Assembly (NCBI GenBank): GCA_037447655.1
Contig: JBBHKE010000308.1
Coordinates: 144,812 to 208,811, forward strand
Direction of reading: 5' to 3'
DNA length: 64,000 bases
DNA from: Zygnema cylindricum
Lineage: Eukaryota; Streptophyta; Zygnematophyceae; Zygnematales; Zygnemataceae
In this document: positions 13,777 through 25,150 of the stretch, piece after piece
Position numbering within the stretch: position 1 is the stretch's first letter
Layout of the letters: every line of letters begins with the position of its first letter
Translations under genes and position numbers: made by a program
Notes under the pieces: model-generated
The model's input: only the letters and a program-made list of their open reading frames with translations
Databases searched by the model: none
What the model was told of the DNA's origin: nothing

Positions 13777-14455
13777 AGGTGGACTTCCATTAGGCGTTTA
13801 AGTAATTGTACGGATACGTTTACTGGAGGGCGTGCCTTCCATTAGGTCGCGTTAGTAAACCACTTTTTATTTGCGTGGCTCATTCTGGTTGGTAACACGT
13901 AGGTAATTATTCGATGCTAAAAATCTTGAAAGAATCTTCGAATGCAAAGTTTGAACGCAATATCTGTACCAGGGGAAGTAATATCTGTACTACCGGAGGT
14001 AATTAATGACTCTTACGGAGGGCATTATAATGTACTATCTAAAATTTCAAAACGCAACAACAAAAAGGCGGCGACAAACTTTGATGGTGGGAGCGTGACG
14101 TGATAATTTCGGCGGATTCGCCTCCACCATGGCGTAAGGCATATGGCCCATGCGACATGTGCGCATATAAGCACGCGCTCATCGAGGATTTTTTTTTCCC
14201 CGCGGCCCATTTTTACACGTTTAGTTGGTTCAAAGTGTCCTCCGTGTGCACAGTCGCCACAGACTGTAGGGCTGGCGACGTGCCGTACCAGATAAAAAAT
14301 GTAATGGTATATGGCGGTCTGCTTTTACGTCTACAACCTTGGAGATTTTTGCGTAAAGAACTTTTCTTTGGACAAAAAAAAAATGGTACGGACCTGTACG
14401 AAACGGTACGGCCCTCAGTAAACAACCTCACTTTTTCGCTAATGGAAGGCCTCCC
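13777..14455. mobile_element. M4 element (Harbinger/Tourist-like), TSD TTA
   Basis: The left end AGGTGGACTTCCATTAGGCG and right end CGCTAATGGAAGGCCTCCC are imperfect inverted repeats of the M4 termini. TTA flanks both sides (13774-13776 and 14456-14458). At 679 bp with no transposase, it is more decayed than the copy at 43102. Confidence 0.7.
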
Positions 14456-14610
14456 TTATTCTCTGACTAGGTACCTGTTAAGTATGAGATTTACCAAAAG
14501 TTGTGTAACGGCTTAATACTCTACATTACCCCGTGAAAAACCATTGTACGGAATTGCGAACCACGACGTGATCTTTAGTCACGCGTGTGAACCAAACGCA
14601 CGCATCAAAC

Positions 14611-15420
14611 CATAGTTCAAAAGTAGGCGTTTTTATGGTAGGCCTTTGGTAGGCGCACAAAACTTGGCACAAAACTCGCGTAGAGTAGGCATACTGTATG
14701 TGTGTGCGTTGTGCACACTCATGTACGAACGTACGAATCTGACGTATGATCATAGTACTGCGCACGCCGCCGAACGAATTTTTTTTAGCGAACTGACACG
14801 GCGTAGGATGACATTCCGCGGAAAAGAAAACCCGGAAAAAAAAAGCGCGGACGGGCAACCAAATAAAATTTGTATTGTGGAGAGTGGTGAGAGTGCGATG
14901 AGAGAGAGTACGGAGAGTTCATAGTTTTTTCGGAAAGGGCGAACCGCCAAAGTGTTTTTGCAGCCACCAACGAGTAGGTTTTGGTAATATTTTTGGCAGT
15001 GTGGAATATTTTTTTTTAATCGTCCCATACTGCCTGGTTGGTCAATTTGAGGCTTTATTTAGTGTGGCCTTCAAAATCGCAGACTCTAATATAATAGATA
15101 GTCCTATCGTAAGTTGTGTTATGGGCTTTTCATGTGATCTTCTTAGATCGCTACTTTGATCAGCGACCGTTCGATCGTCCAAATCTGACAGTTTAAATAA
15201 AAAATACCTCAAAACTCACATAAATTTGTTTTTTTTGTCCGAGTGTTTTTCAAAATTTAGACATGACATTTAATTCTCTATCGATCGATGTGCAACTCAA
15301 CCCTGTTACTATTTTTTTTCATTTTGCGACCCATACAATATGGGTCTTAAGGTCATATTGTATGTTTTACATACAATAGGCATATTGTATGGGCCTACTT
15401 TCACCTACTTTTGAACTAAG
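14611..15420. mobile_element. M2 element, inverted orientation, long copy
   Basis: It begins CATAGTTCAAAAGTAGGCG and ends CACCTACTTTTGAACTAAG. Inside, the blocks of the 9201 copy appear in reverse order and orientation, with about 270 extra bases around 14740-15060. The right terminus has one change (TAAG for TATG), and I cannot see a target duplication. It lies 432 bp upstream of the lipoyl synthase start codon. Confidence 0.75.
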
Positions 15421-15852
15421 CTTTATTCCCTCGAATAGCGATTCACGTTGTAGTTCCAACAGCGATCTCCAAATAAACTGCATCATGTACTGTCTTTTGG
15501 CACTTCACTAGACGCGGTGTGAGGCGTCATTCCTAAAAATTGAAAAAGTAAAATTGTAACTATGCGAGAGGGTCGTGTGGCCGCCTCCGAAAGGCCTCCC
15601 CGAGCTTGCGAGTCGCATCAACGCAACGGAGGGCCCCATGCTGATTCCCGGCAGACCACAGGTTTTAACCGGCGAAAGGATATGGAAACGCTACAGAGCA
15701 TGTGGTCACTCCACTTTATACGCGTACTATACTTAAAAGAATCTATATTGTATGCGTATTATACGTCCTATCCACATATAAACTTTCCATTACGTTTACG
15801 CATTTTTGGACTTACGTTTACTTCCACATTCCCTGGTCTATTCACTTTCACG

Positions 15853-18800
15853 ATGATGAACCGGAAGGGCGCCACAGCACTATGCTGTTTCGCACGCCAG
15901 CTGGCATGCTATGGTGGAAGTCGCTTACCGACGAATCTGCAGAAACATCCATGGCTGCCGTGCAGCTCAATCCACGGTCTGGCGGCAGAAAGAGAACCAG
16001 GAATGTCGACACATTCAGATATTTCGCTTCCAGAAACAGAGAGTTCCGCCTCAACTTCAAGGAGTTCCGTTCCTTCTTCTGGAGCAGTTGGCGGAGGGCT
16101 GACAGCATTGAGAGAACGTCTTGCTGAAGAATCTCTGACTTTAGGAGACTTTGTGTCAAATTCCAGTCCCTTAGGATACGCTGTAGAAGCTGTACAACCT
16201 CGGGACCGGAAGCGTAAACCGGATTGGTTAAAGAGAGTCCTTCCTGGAGGAGATAGATACACTGCCATCAAGTCGAAGCTGAGAGAACTTAACCTCAACA
16301 CTGTCTGCGAGGAGGCAAAATGCCCTAATATTGGCGAATGTTGGAGTGGAGGCGAGACAGGAACCGCCACAGCCACCATTATGATTTTGGGCGACACGTG
16401 TACAAGAGGCTGTCGGTAAACAAGCTCCATGCATAGTTTTGATTGTTTGAAAACGCGTGGAAATGCTATATCTGGTTAACTCGTATTATACTGATTTCTG
16501 CGTAAATTTGCTTATAGTTTGGTGAAACCACATATAACGTCTCCGTACATTTTGCACTTATGAATCCATGCGAACCACCTTTGTGCGAAATGCCAGGAGT
16601 CCTGCACAAAAATGCACTGTAGAAGGAGTTACCCACTGCCAAAAAATCCATATTTTCTTAAAAGTTTTTGTCTGTTTTTTGAAGGCTTTATCCGTTTTAA
16701 AATTAGGTTTTATGGTTGGCTGGACTTGGCGCAGGTTCTGTGCAGTGAAGACATCTAGAGCTCCTCCTCCCCCTGACTTAGACGAGCCGAGAAAGGTCGC
16801 CGAGGCTGTGAGTGCGTGGGGCCTCGACTATGTGGTGCTTACTAGTGTGGATAGGGACGACCTTCCGGACCAGGGAAGTAATCACTTTGCGGAGACTGTT
16901 CGAGGACTCAAGTCCAGAAAGCCTAAAATGCTTGTCGAAGCTCTTGGTAAGTCTTTTTAGTGAAGAATGTAGGACGGCATTCTTCAGCTGTTTTTTTCTG
17001 TTTTTGTTGTTGATGTTTTTGTCATTCGTTTTTACACACAAGATTTATTGAATTTGAAGCTTGACATTAGTTGCTTGGCTACATGATTCTTCCATGGACA
17101 GTGCTGTTGAGCTGCACAAAAATATCCATTTTCAGTTGGCAGAAAATTCGTCTATATGCATAAACTCAGTCAAAAGGCTTCCGATTGGTGTCAGCTTGAC
17201 AAGAAATAAAAAACATGATTAATGAAGGAAATACCATATTGCTCGAATTCGAGAGATAAACTCTAATAGTGGTGGACAGTCTAGTGACTATGAAACCAAA
17301 GAAATTCATTCGTGGGTCTCGTGTGGCAGTGCCTGACTTCCGTGGGGATGCCAAATGCGTACAGCGTGTGGCAACATCAGGACTTGATGTTTTTGCGCAC
17401 AACATTGAGACTGTCGAAGAATTACAGGATTATGTTCGAGACCGTCGTGCCAATTTTCAACAGTCTCTTTCAGTTTTGCGAATGGCCAAGGATTATGCAC
17501 CTCCTGGAACATTCACGAAGACCTCTATTATGCTAGGATGTGGTGAAACTCCGGAGCAGGTCAGCAGTTCATCGATAGCCAACATTTATTGCAGAGTGAC
17601 TGGAAGAGACACGCTTTTTCCCAATTGCATGATTCAGTTTTTTATTTTGGCCTTTTCCCCTTCCTTTAGTGATAGTCCCATTGTATCACTTGCAAGAATG
17701 CAATTCCGTGGATGGCAAACCCCAAGAGACCCTGTCACGGCAATGCCCAGACTTACCAAGTGGCTGCTGCGTGACATGTGACATTCGTCAGGTTCTGAGG
17801 GCAATGGAGAAGGTCCGGGCAGCTGGGGTGGATGTGATGACCTTTGGTCAGTACATGAGGCCAAGCCGCAAACACATGCCTGTCACAGAATATGTGACTC
17901 CGGAGGCTTTTGACGGTTGGCGCAAAGTGGGAGAGGAGATGGTAAGTTTCATGCCTGTGTCTAACTGCAAATGCATGTATATTTGCTGGGGATGATCAAA
18001 TTGCGGTTTGGATAACCATAGTGCGACTCTCATCACTTTTACTGTGAGACGCATGTTAGTATGATGGGAAATATAATTTACTTTACACCATGACATGTCT
18101 TACTATGATTTATTTGCTTCAGGTCCACCATTCAAATGTTTATGAAAATACGTTCATGGTTACACCGATGATTGTGTAGAAAGGACAGACGAGCATTTTG
18201 TGGATGACGCTGTACAGGTGTAACAAGTCTGGATTTTGTCCACTATAGTACCCCCTGTATCTTCGTTAGTGTTCGGAATGTTCAGAGACTTCGCTAAAAA
18301 TATTTTCATTCAATTTTGTTTTGGCTTGAGAGTGAACAGTGGGACATAGTGAGCTGGCGAAATCACGGCTGTGCTTATTGTTGGTGGTATTTTGACTTCC
18401 TATATTGAACCAAGTACTTCTCATCTTTATTAAAGGATTTATTATTGTAAAGTCGAAATTAGAATGTATATGCCAACCTAGGGTAGGGAGATGTGGCTGA
18501 GATGTGGAGACCGAATTATTAGTGTTATTCATACTATTAGAGATGGGCAGTACAGTGGTTCTAACTCCTATGGAGTTGTCCTCCATTGGTTTTTGGACTC
18601 GTGTCATTTAAGTAGGAGGAGTAGCGGATGTTGAAGGTGAACCACTAATGAATGATATGTAGGTCAACGCCTCATTTAAGGAAGAACCAATGGGTCTTTC
18701 CTTGTTAGAGTCTGTGATTTCAAGTTTTCGGGATAGGCATTGTTGGAGGTGTTTGTTCTAGTATTATTATTTTTTTGTACATTTTTTCTTCTGTTTTGAT

Positions 18801-19080
18801 TCATTTTTTTTTTTCTAGCCAAAGACATTTTGTCAGTAGTTGGAGGCAGAAGTCCTCTCCGTTCTTCAATCATCTCTGTGGCTTGTGTTTTGTGCTGATT
18901 CTTTTGTGCTCCTTTTTTCTTTTTCTGACGGTTTTTTTTATGGTTCTATGGTCACAGGGTTTCCGTTATGTGGCTGCTGGTCCTATGGTCCGTTCATCAT
19001 ATAAAGCCGGGGAGTTTTATATCAAGTCTATGATTGAAAGTGATAGGCAAAAGGTTACTGGAGCACCTCTGGTTTCTTAA
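15853..19080 (+). CDS. LIP1: Lipoyl synthase, mitochondrial
   Basis: Radical-SAM enzyme that inserts two sulfurs into octanoyl groups on lipoyl domains such as PDH-E2 and glycine-cleavage H protein. Exons are 15853-16415, 16735-16946, 17330-17559, 17792-17941 and 18958-19080. All are GT-AG with matching phases, giving 425 aa. The auxiliary-cluster motif is C152-x4-C157-x5-C163. The radical-SAM motif C183-x3-C187-x2-C190 is split by intron 1 (C187 before, C190 after). The C-terminal RSSYKAGE (Ser399) supplies the usual serine ligand. [26 protein letters not shown] and [10 protein letters not shown] match plant mitochondrial LIP1 rather than the plastid form. The N-terminal ~90 residues are basic and Ser-rich, as in a mitochondrial presequence. 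I chose the ATG at 15853, though in-frame ATGs upstream (from 15562) would add up to 97 residues. No key residue is missing. Confidence 0.95.
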
Positions 19081-20559
19081 GGCTGCAATCTTTTTCTAAA
19101 ACCTGCATCGGTAAACCATCCGAGTACATGGAATCAAAAAAAAGGAAAAGCCAAAACAGAACACAAACAAGAAGCTCTACATAGCAACGACTTTTTGCCA
19201 CATGGCAATCTATGAGTTTTCATTTTTTAGAGGGTTTTTTTTTTAGGCTCTTGACAAGAGCCGATTTCGGCTTTTGTTAGATTCTCAGTGTATGGGTTTT
19301 GGTTCACGTTGTCACGTTTGACGGTGATGTTTCATATGCTTTAATTAGGGAAAGCTAAGATGCGTCAATTAGTCGCAGTGTATGAGCACTATTTTGTGTA
19401 ATCACTTCTGATAAGTAACGTTTCATTTGTTTCAAATAGGCAATTCAAGTATTGTATAATACAGTAACAGTATAGTACAATAGTACTTGTTTACTTCTTT
19501 AGCAATTATTTAATATTAAACAAAGGCGCTATATGTTTTAAAACTGGTCCAAATATACGTTGTGTGAATTGTGTGAATCCACTGTGAATCGTTATCTGCG
19601 TCAACAATACTTGGCTTGTCATTGTTTCACTTGTCCTTAAAACACAAACTAGCGTGTTTTTCTTGACGCTAATGCTTTTTGTGGTTCAGAATCGTCGCCA
19701 TTTAGATTGGAAATAAAATTATCAACTCTAAAGCAGTCATACTAATTATCTCGTAATTCTAATAGTGATTAACGGTGAAGTTTCTTTCATACTTGATTCA
19801 GTTAGTGAGGATAAAAGGCATTACGGGTTTGTGAGTCTCGATGGGAAAAACCTACTGCTGAGTAGGATGACTTGCAATTTGTTCTGGTTTATTCCACCAA
19901 ACCTGGTGAGGATGACAGTTGTGATCAGGACAATCATGTTCCTGGAGAATAAAACCAGACCACCACTGCGAAGTAATAACAATATGGAGATGCACCTTTA
20001 GCTGTGAAATGACGGCAGGGCCTGCAGGAGTTTCACCAAACTTCTTCTGAAAATATGTGCTTGCAAGGAAATTATATAACTAAGGCTAAGGCTGACGCAA
20101 ACCTGCTATGGCTGTGAACAATGACTTTACTTAGAATCGTACTTTCTCAACAAAATTGAACAGCCAATATTTTGTACCGGCTCGCCTAAAGAGCTCAGTA
20201 CACCATACAAGATCGCACACAAACATGGGAATAATGAGACAAGATATTCATAAACTAAGAGGGGAGAGAGGGAGGGGGGGGGGGGAGGGGGAGGGGGAGA
20301 GGGAGAGGGGTCACAAATCCGAACGTAATTTTTTTTGTACTGTCACGTTTTTGTGCGGTGACGTAGAAGTAGTGTCAGGTTTATGTACGTCGATGTCGCT
20401 GTACGATCAAGCTAGTGTACGACCAAGTTTCCGTTTTGAAGACGGATAAATTAAAAAATAAAAGCACGATGGTAAACCATCTGAGTCCGTTTTGAGGGGG
20501 GATTTGAGGACTTTAGCCAAATTTTCAGGTGTAAGCTTCCACTTTCACCTACACTAGAG
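19081..20559. other. 3' flank of LIP1; no further gene
   Basis: The 3' UTR of LIP1 probably extends into the first few hundred bases. A G-run with GGGGGA repeats lies at 20260-20310. A frame at 19765-20001 reads plausibly for about 50 codons but matches nothing I know. No other gene is seen. Confidence 0.4.
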
Positions 20560-21521
20560 TGGCGTTGAAGTACAGGTAACTGCAACTGTACCAAAGACGG
20601 TAACAATTGTACGGAAAACAAGAACTGCAACTGTGCTAAAAACTGTAACTTCACTAAGAACTACTACATACATTAATTTTAACTGTACTACAAAAAATCT
20701 AACTGTAATTGGACTAAAAACACAAACTGTAAGTGTACCCAAAGACCGTAACTGTAATTGTGCCAAAGTAAATGTAACTCTACCAAAAATACTAACTGTA
20801 ACTCATTAAAAAAACTAACTATAACTGTTCTAAAAACGATGTACTAAAACACTGAAAACTTTTTTACAAAAAAATCAATAAAGGGTGTGTTTTGCGAAAA
20901 GTTTGTGTTCAATTCTCGAAAAAGATATGTTTTACGAAAAACTAGTGTAAAATTATCGAAAAGGGCGTGTATGTAGAAAAACTGGTGTTAATTATCAAAA
21001 TAGGCGTTTAGAATTATCTAAGAAGGTGTGTTTTACAAATAACTGAAGGTAAATTATAAAAAAAAGGGCGTTTTACGAAAAACAGGTGTAAAATTATCAC
21101 AAAAAGGTTTGTTTTGCGGAAAACTGGTGTGAAATTATAAAAAGAGGTGCGCTTTACGAAAAAACCGGTGTAAAATTATTAATAAATGTGTGTTTTACGA
21201 AAAACTGGCGCAAAAGTATCACAAAAAGGTGTGTTTTCCGAAAACCTGATTTTAAATTATATAAAAAAAGGTGCGGTTCTTTTCGCAAAGCTTCACCGGA
21301 CAAGCCGCCTCTGTACCTCCGGCGAAGGTGCGTAGCACTGGAGCGCTTCGTCCGAAATGCTGCGCACCTTTGCGAAAAGCTGATGTGAACCTATCAAAAC
21401 AAGGTGAGTTTTTCAAAAACGGATGTGAATCTATTAAAAAAGGTGTGTTTTCCAAAAAAGATGTGAATATATCAAAAAAATGGTGAGTTTTTCGAAAATT
21501 GGTTTGAATTTATCGGAAAAA
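20560..21521. repeat. Degenerate minisatellite block, left part
   Basis: Two sub-arrays abut. From 20560 to 20860 units like AACTGTAACTGTACCAAAG repeat. From about 20880 the unit is roughly 40 bp, close to AAAAGGTGTGTTTTACGAAAAACTGGTGTAAAATTATC in content. A GC-richer insertion at 21270-21375 interrupts it. The array continues after the FB1 element at 21936. Confidence 0.75.
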
Positions 21522-21935
21522 TAGTGTTGTGTATCGGAAAGAAAATTATCGCGATAAAACCGATAACGATAGTTATCGCTTATCGAACGGTGAGGGGCTC
21601 CGAGACCAACGAATTCCTTAGCGATAAATAGAAGAAAATATAGTACGCTATATAATAGTACTTTATAATATATTGTATTATATTGTTGACAGTGTATATC
21701 GTGGCATGCCACGCATGACAATCTGTTCCGTACTATGCGTAAAGGGAGTTTATTACAGGCAGTTCTCCGTATAGCTGTACGAAAAAACCGTACATTTATC
21801 GCCGATAGTTATCGAATATCGTTTTTATATCGCGATAGCAACGGTACCAATATATCGTGCCAGTATATCGTTTATCGATATGATAAAAAAGGGACATATC
21901 GGTTATTGGCAAAACCCTACCGACACACAACAATA
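21522..21935. mobile_element. FB1 foldback element inside a minisatellite
   Basis: It starts TAGTGTTGTGTATCGG and ends CCGACACACAACAATA, inverted versions of each other. The interior carries TTATCGCGATAA-type words in both halves around a spacer with no gene. The same minisatellite lies on both sides, so the element inserted into an existing array. Confidence 0.75.
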
Positions 21936-22320
21936 CGAAAAATGATGAGTTTTCCGAAAAAGGTGTGAGTGTATAAAAAAAAGCAATTTTCTCGAGAATT
22001 GGTGTGAATTTATCAAAAAAAGGCAGGCTTGACAAAACTTGGTGTGAATGTATCAGAAAATGGTCTGAATATGGTGTGAATTTATCAAAATAATGTGAAA
22101 TATTCAAAAAGTGGTGTATAAAAAAAACGTGGTGTTAATGTATCAAATAAAGGTGAGTTTTTCGGAAAATGGTGTGAATTATTAAAATCAGGTCAATTTG
22201 GTGCGAATTTCGTTTTCAAAAACTGGTGTGAACATATAAAAAAAAAGTGAGGTTTTCAAGTAATGGTATGAATGTATCAAAAAAAGGTGAGTGTTTCAAA
22301 AACATGTGTGAACTTAACAA
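21936..22320. repeat. Degenerate minisatellite block, right part
   Basis: This continues the roughly 40-bp array of 20880-21521. Units carry GGTGAGTTTTTCGAAAA and GGTGTGAATTTATC, with single-base changes and length drift. Confidence 0.7.
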
Positions 22321-23229
22321 TTTGTTTTTCCTTTTTTTTGTGTGCCATTGTCGCAGCCGTTTCACGCCCAACCAAAACGTCCGCGTTCAATGTACTAACA
22401 AATGTGACTGCCAGCTCATTCCATAGCCGATCTACACATTCCATTTGTCAACAAACTATCTAACACATCTGACTATCAAGTCGTGGAGCACTTCGCGATT
22501 TTATTGTCCATTGGTATGTCGTACTCCTCGCGCCTGTTACGGTGCCTTATCTGTACTGGAACGACAATCTTGAAAAACGGGCAGCTGTGGATCAGAAAAT
22601 CGAACGGTAAGATCTTAAAAGACAGCGCGCCTTGGGGAACAACTTTTAGACACTTAGATCCTGTATTCCCGCGCATTCTTCCGCCCGTTCGCAAGTAGAC
22701 GCAGTGAAACATTTGTTGTCGTTGGAAACATTCCAGTTTGATTCCTCATTTGATGTATAGGATGCATGGATCCATGACATGAGTCTTTCCTGTGACTCAA
22801 AGTATTGTGCCATTCTCCCATCCTCTCTTCTACCTTCTCTGTTCTTCGATCCATTCCCATTCTTTCTGAGATTGTTTGTATTAATACTCTCGCATAGTCT
22901 TTAGTTGGATTTCGTTCATTTTTACAGGTTTGTTTCTCTCTCTCTCTCCTTCTCCCTCTCCTTCACCTCTCCCTCTCCCTCGCCTCTCCCTCTCCTCCGC
23001 TCTTTCTAATTTTCCATTTCCTAGATACAGAAGTTCTAGTCTTAAATAGTTTTAAATTTTGGTTTTTTTTGTTGTTCATTTATTTTTCTGTTTTTACTAT
23101 TTTGTTAGTTTATATTCTCCTTCAAGAAAAAAACCATCATTTTCCTGCTGTTTGCGTTTCGGTTTCAAGAGCTTGAAATTGCATAATATAAGAGTACTTT
23201 TTTTTAGACAGTCTTTCCATAACTTGCTT
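22321..23229. other. No recognisable gene; CT-rich microsatellite
   Basis: Base composition is more balanced at 22330-22700, but I find no family match. A TCTCTCCCTCTCC-type run lies at 22929-23005. The left arm of a large inverted repeat starts near 23230. Confidence 0.35.
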
Positions 23230-23712
23230 TTATTGTCTGCACGTGTTAATTTGTCTTTTGTGCCAAATGTCAGTGAATTAGGCTCACAACTTGCCACTGT
23301 CCTTTGAATTCGATACAAAGCCTTTGTGTAATTTTCAGGTTTTTTAGAACAGCTCTAAATGTGAGTAGTTATGTTTGTTATGAAGTTTTGCATGAATAGC
23401 ACATAGTTGTAATATGAAATTTGTTTTCTTTATTTGAACCTGTTTATATTTTTGTTCAGCAATACGCAAAGGCACCTGCAATTTGGACAAAAACAAACTG
23501 ATAAAAAACAAAATGGCAACAAAAGGTTAGATGAAGTTGACAAATTTTAGTTGAAATTGTACATTTTTTGATTTAGTTGAAACTCTACAGAGTACAACTG
23601 TTAAAAAAGAGTTGTTTGACAACTTATTTATCAAAATGGCATAAATGTTTAAACGTTTAATCAAAGTAAGCTCAAAATAACACTCAAAATACAGCCGCAA
23701 AAAGTGAAACTT
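23230..23712 (+). repeat. Large inverted repeat, left arm
   Basis: Read forward, this arm matches the reverse complement of 24545-25150 through a series of landmarks in the same order: TTTGTCTTTTGTGCCAAATG, CTTGCCACTGTCCTTTGAAT, GGCAAAGGCACCTGCAATTT-like, AAAATGGCAACAAAAGGTTAG, and ACTCAAAATACAGC. Identity by eye is around 65-75% with many small gaps. No coding sequence is apparent. Confidence 0.7.
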
Positions 23713-24544
23713 AACTACACATTTTTATGTTCGTCTTCACAGCTATATATTTATTTCATTTCCAGTTCGCACTTTTGTATCCTGTATCCTGTGTTTTAGT
23801 CTCCGCCCTTGTCCTCTATCTTGTTCTAATTGTTTTGTTTTGCTTTTTTGTACTCGTTTCATTTTTTTTTTGGAAGTTACTCGTGCCACGAGCCATGCTC
23901 AGAAAAGCAAGTATTTTAAAAACAGAGTGAAAGTTCACTGAGGTCAGACATTCGGCTGGTGGTGTTGTACCTTAATTAATCTTCAGACAAGTCCCGTGAT
24001 CAAGTTGCATGTAGGAGTTGATCACTTTAGGTCTATCAATGCCATGTATGAGTATACAAGTTAAATATGAATGAGTGTTGAGCCTTTGCTGAGCGTGTTC
24101 CTTCAAAGTTACAAATTTTATGGCTGGTCATTTCCAACAGCTTCTGGTATATAAAGCTGCTCAATGCCACTCTTTGTTAATATTGACATTGCGAATACAA
24201 CTGAAAAGGTGGATTCTTTTGTTTGCTGAGAAATATTTCCATATGAGTCGTAAAAAGAAGTAAAAGTCGGCCATAGTTAAACATTTGCTTTTGCCATGAA
24301 CCATTAAACGGTGGTTAGGATTGTTTAATAGATTTTGCTCCTTAGTTCCCCAACTTTTGGTTTCTGATTTTGGTTTACGTTGTTCAGTTTACGTTGTTTT
24401 GAGATGACAGTCCCCAAAAAAAAATTGCCAATTATGAACCAACTTAAAATATCCCGGCATCGTTGTTTGATTGGCTGAGAATATCATACTTCTAACTAAG
24501 ATAACGAGTTCCACAATTAGTTATTAAAAGCTGCGGAGATAGTC

Positions 24545-25150
24545 AGAAAAATGTATTGCAACAAAAGGGAGTGTTTAAGTTGCCATTGTTACAGCTGTAT
24601 TTTGAGTTTTTTTCACGCTTTATTTTGACTAAACGTCTGAACATTCAGGTTACAATTTTTTTTTTAAAGCGTAGCTGTCAATAGCATGCATAGTTAACAA
24701 TTTTTTGAAAGCTATACTTCAAGCTTTTAAAACTAGGAAACAATTTTAACTAGAAACTGTGCAACTTCAAAATAAAAAACTGTTGAATTTTAACTAAAAG
24801 ACGCCCGATTTCAATTAAGAAATATATAATGTTCACTAACCTTCGGTTGCCATTTTGTTTACTATGTATTTGTTTTCGTCCAAATTTGCAGCTGCCTTTG
24901 CCTGTGGCTGAAAAAATGTTAAAATATAAACAGAAACAAAAAAAAACAAAAAAAAATCCGCATTAGAATTATGTATAACTCATGTAAAAACCAAAACAGG
25001 CATCACAACAAGCATCTCTTTTGCAACTGTCGTAAAAAACCTAAGAAACCTAAAAAATAAACAAAAGGCCTTTGTATCAAATTCAGAGGACAGGTGGCAA
25101 GTTAAGCCAGATTTGTCACATTTTCGCATAAAAGACAAACTGACATGTGT
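24545..25150 (-). repeat. Large inverted repeat, right arm
   Basis: This is the reverse-complement partner of 23230-23712. It includes TTCGGTTGCCATTTTGTTTA, CAAATTTGCAGCTGCCTTTG, AAAGGCCTTTGTATCAAATT and GACAGGTGGCAAG. The 0.8-kb spacer (23713-24544) contains no recognisable gene. Confidence 0.7.
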
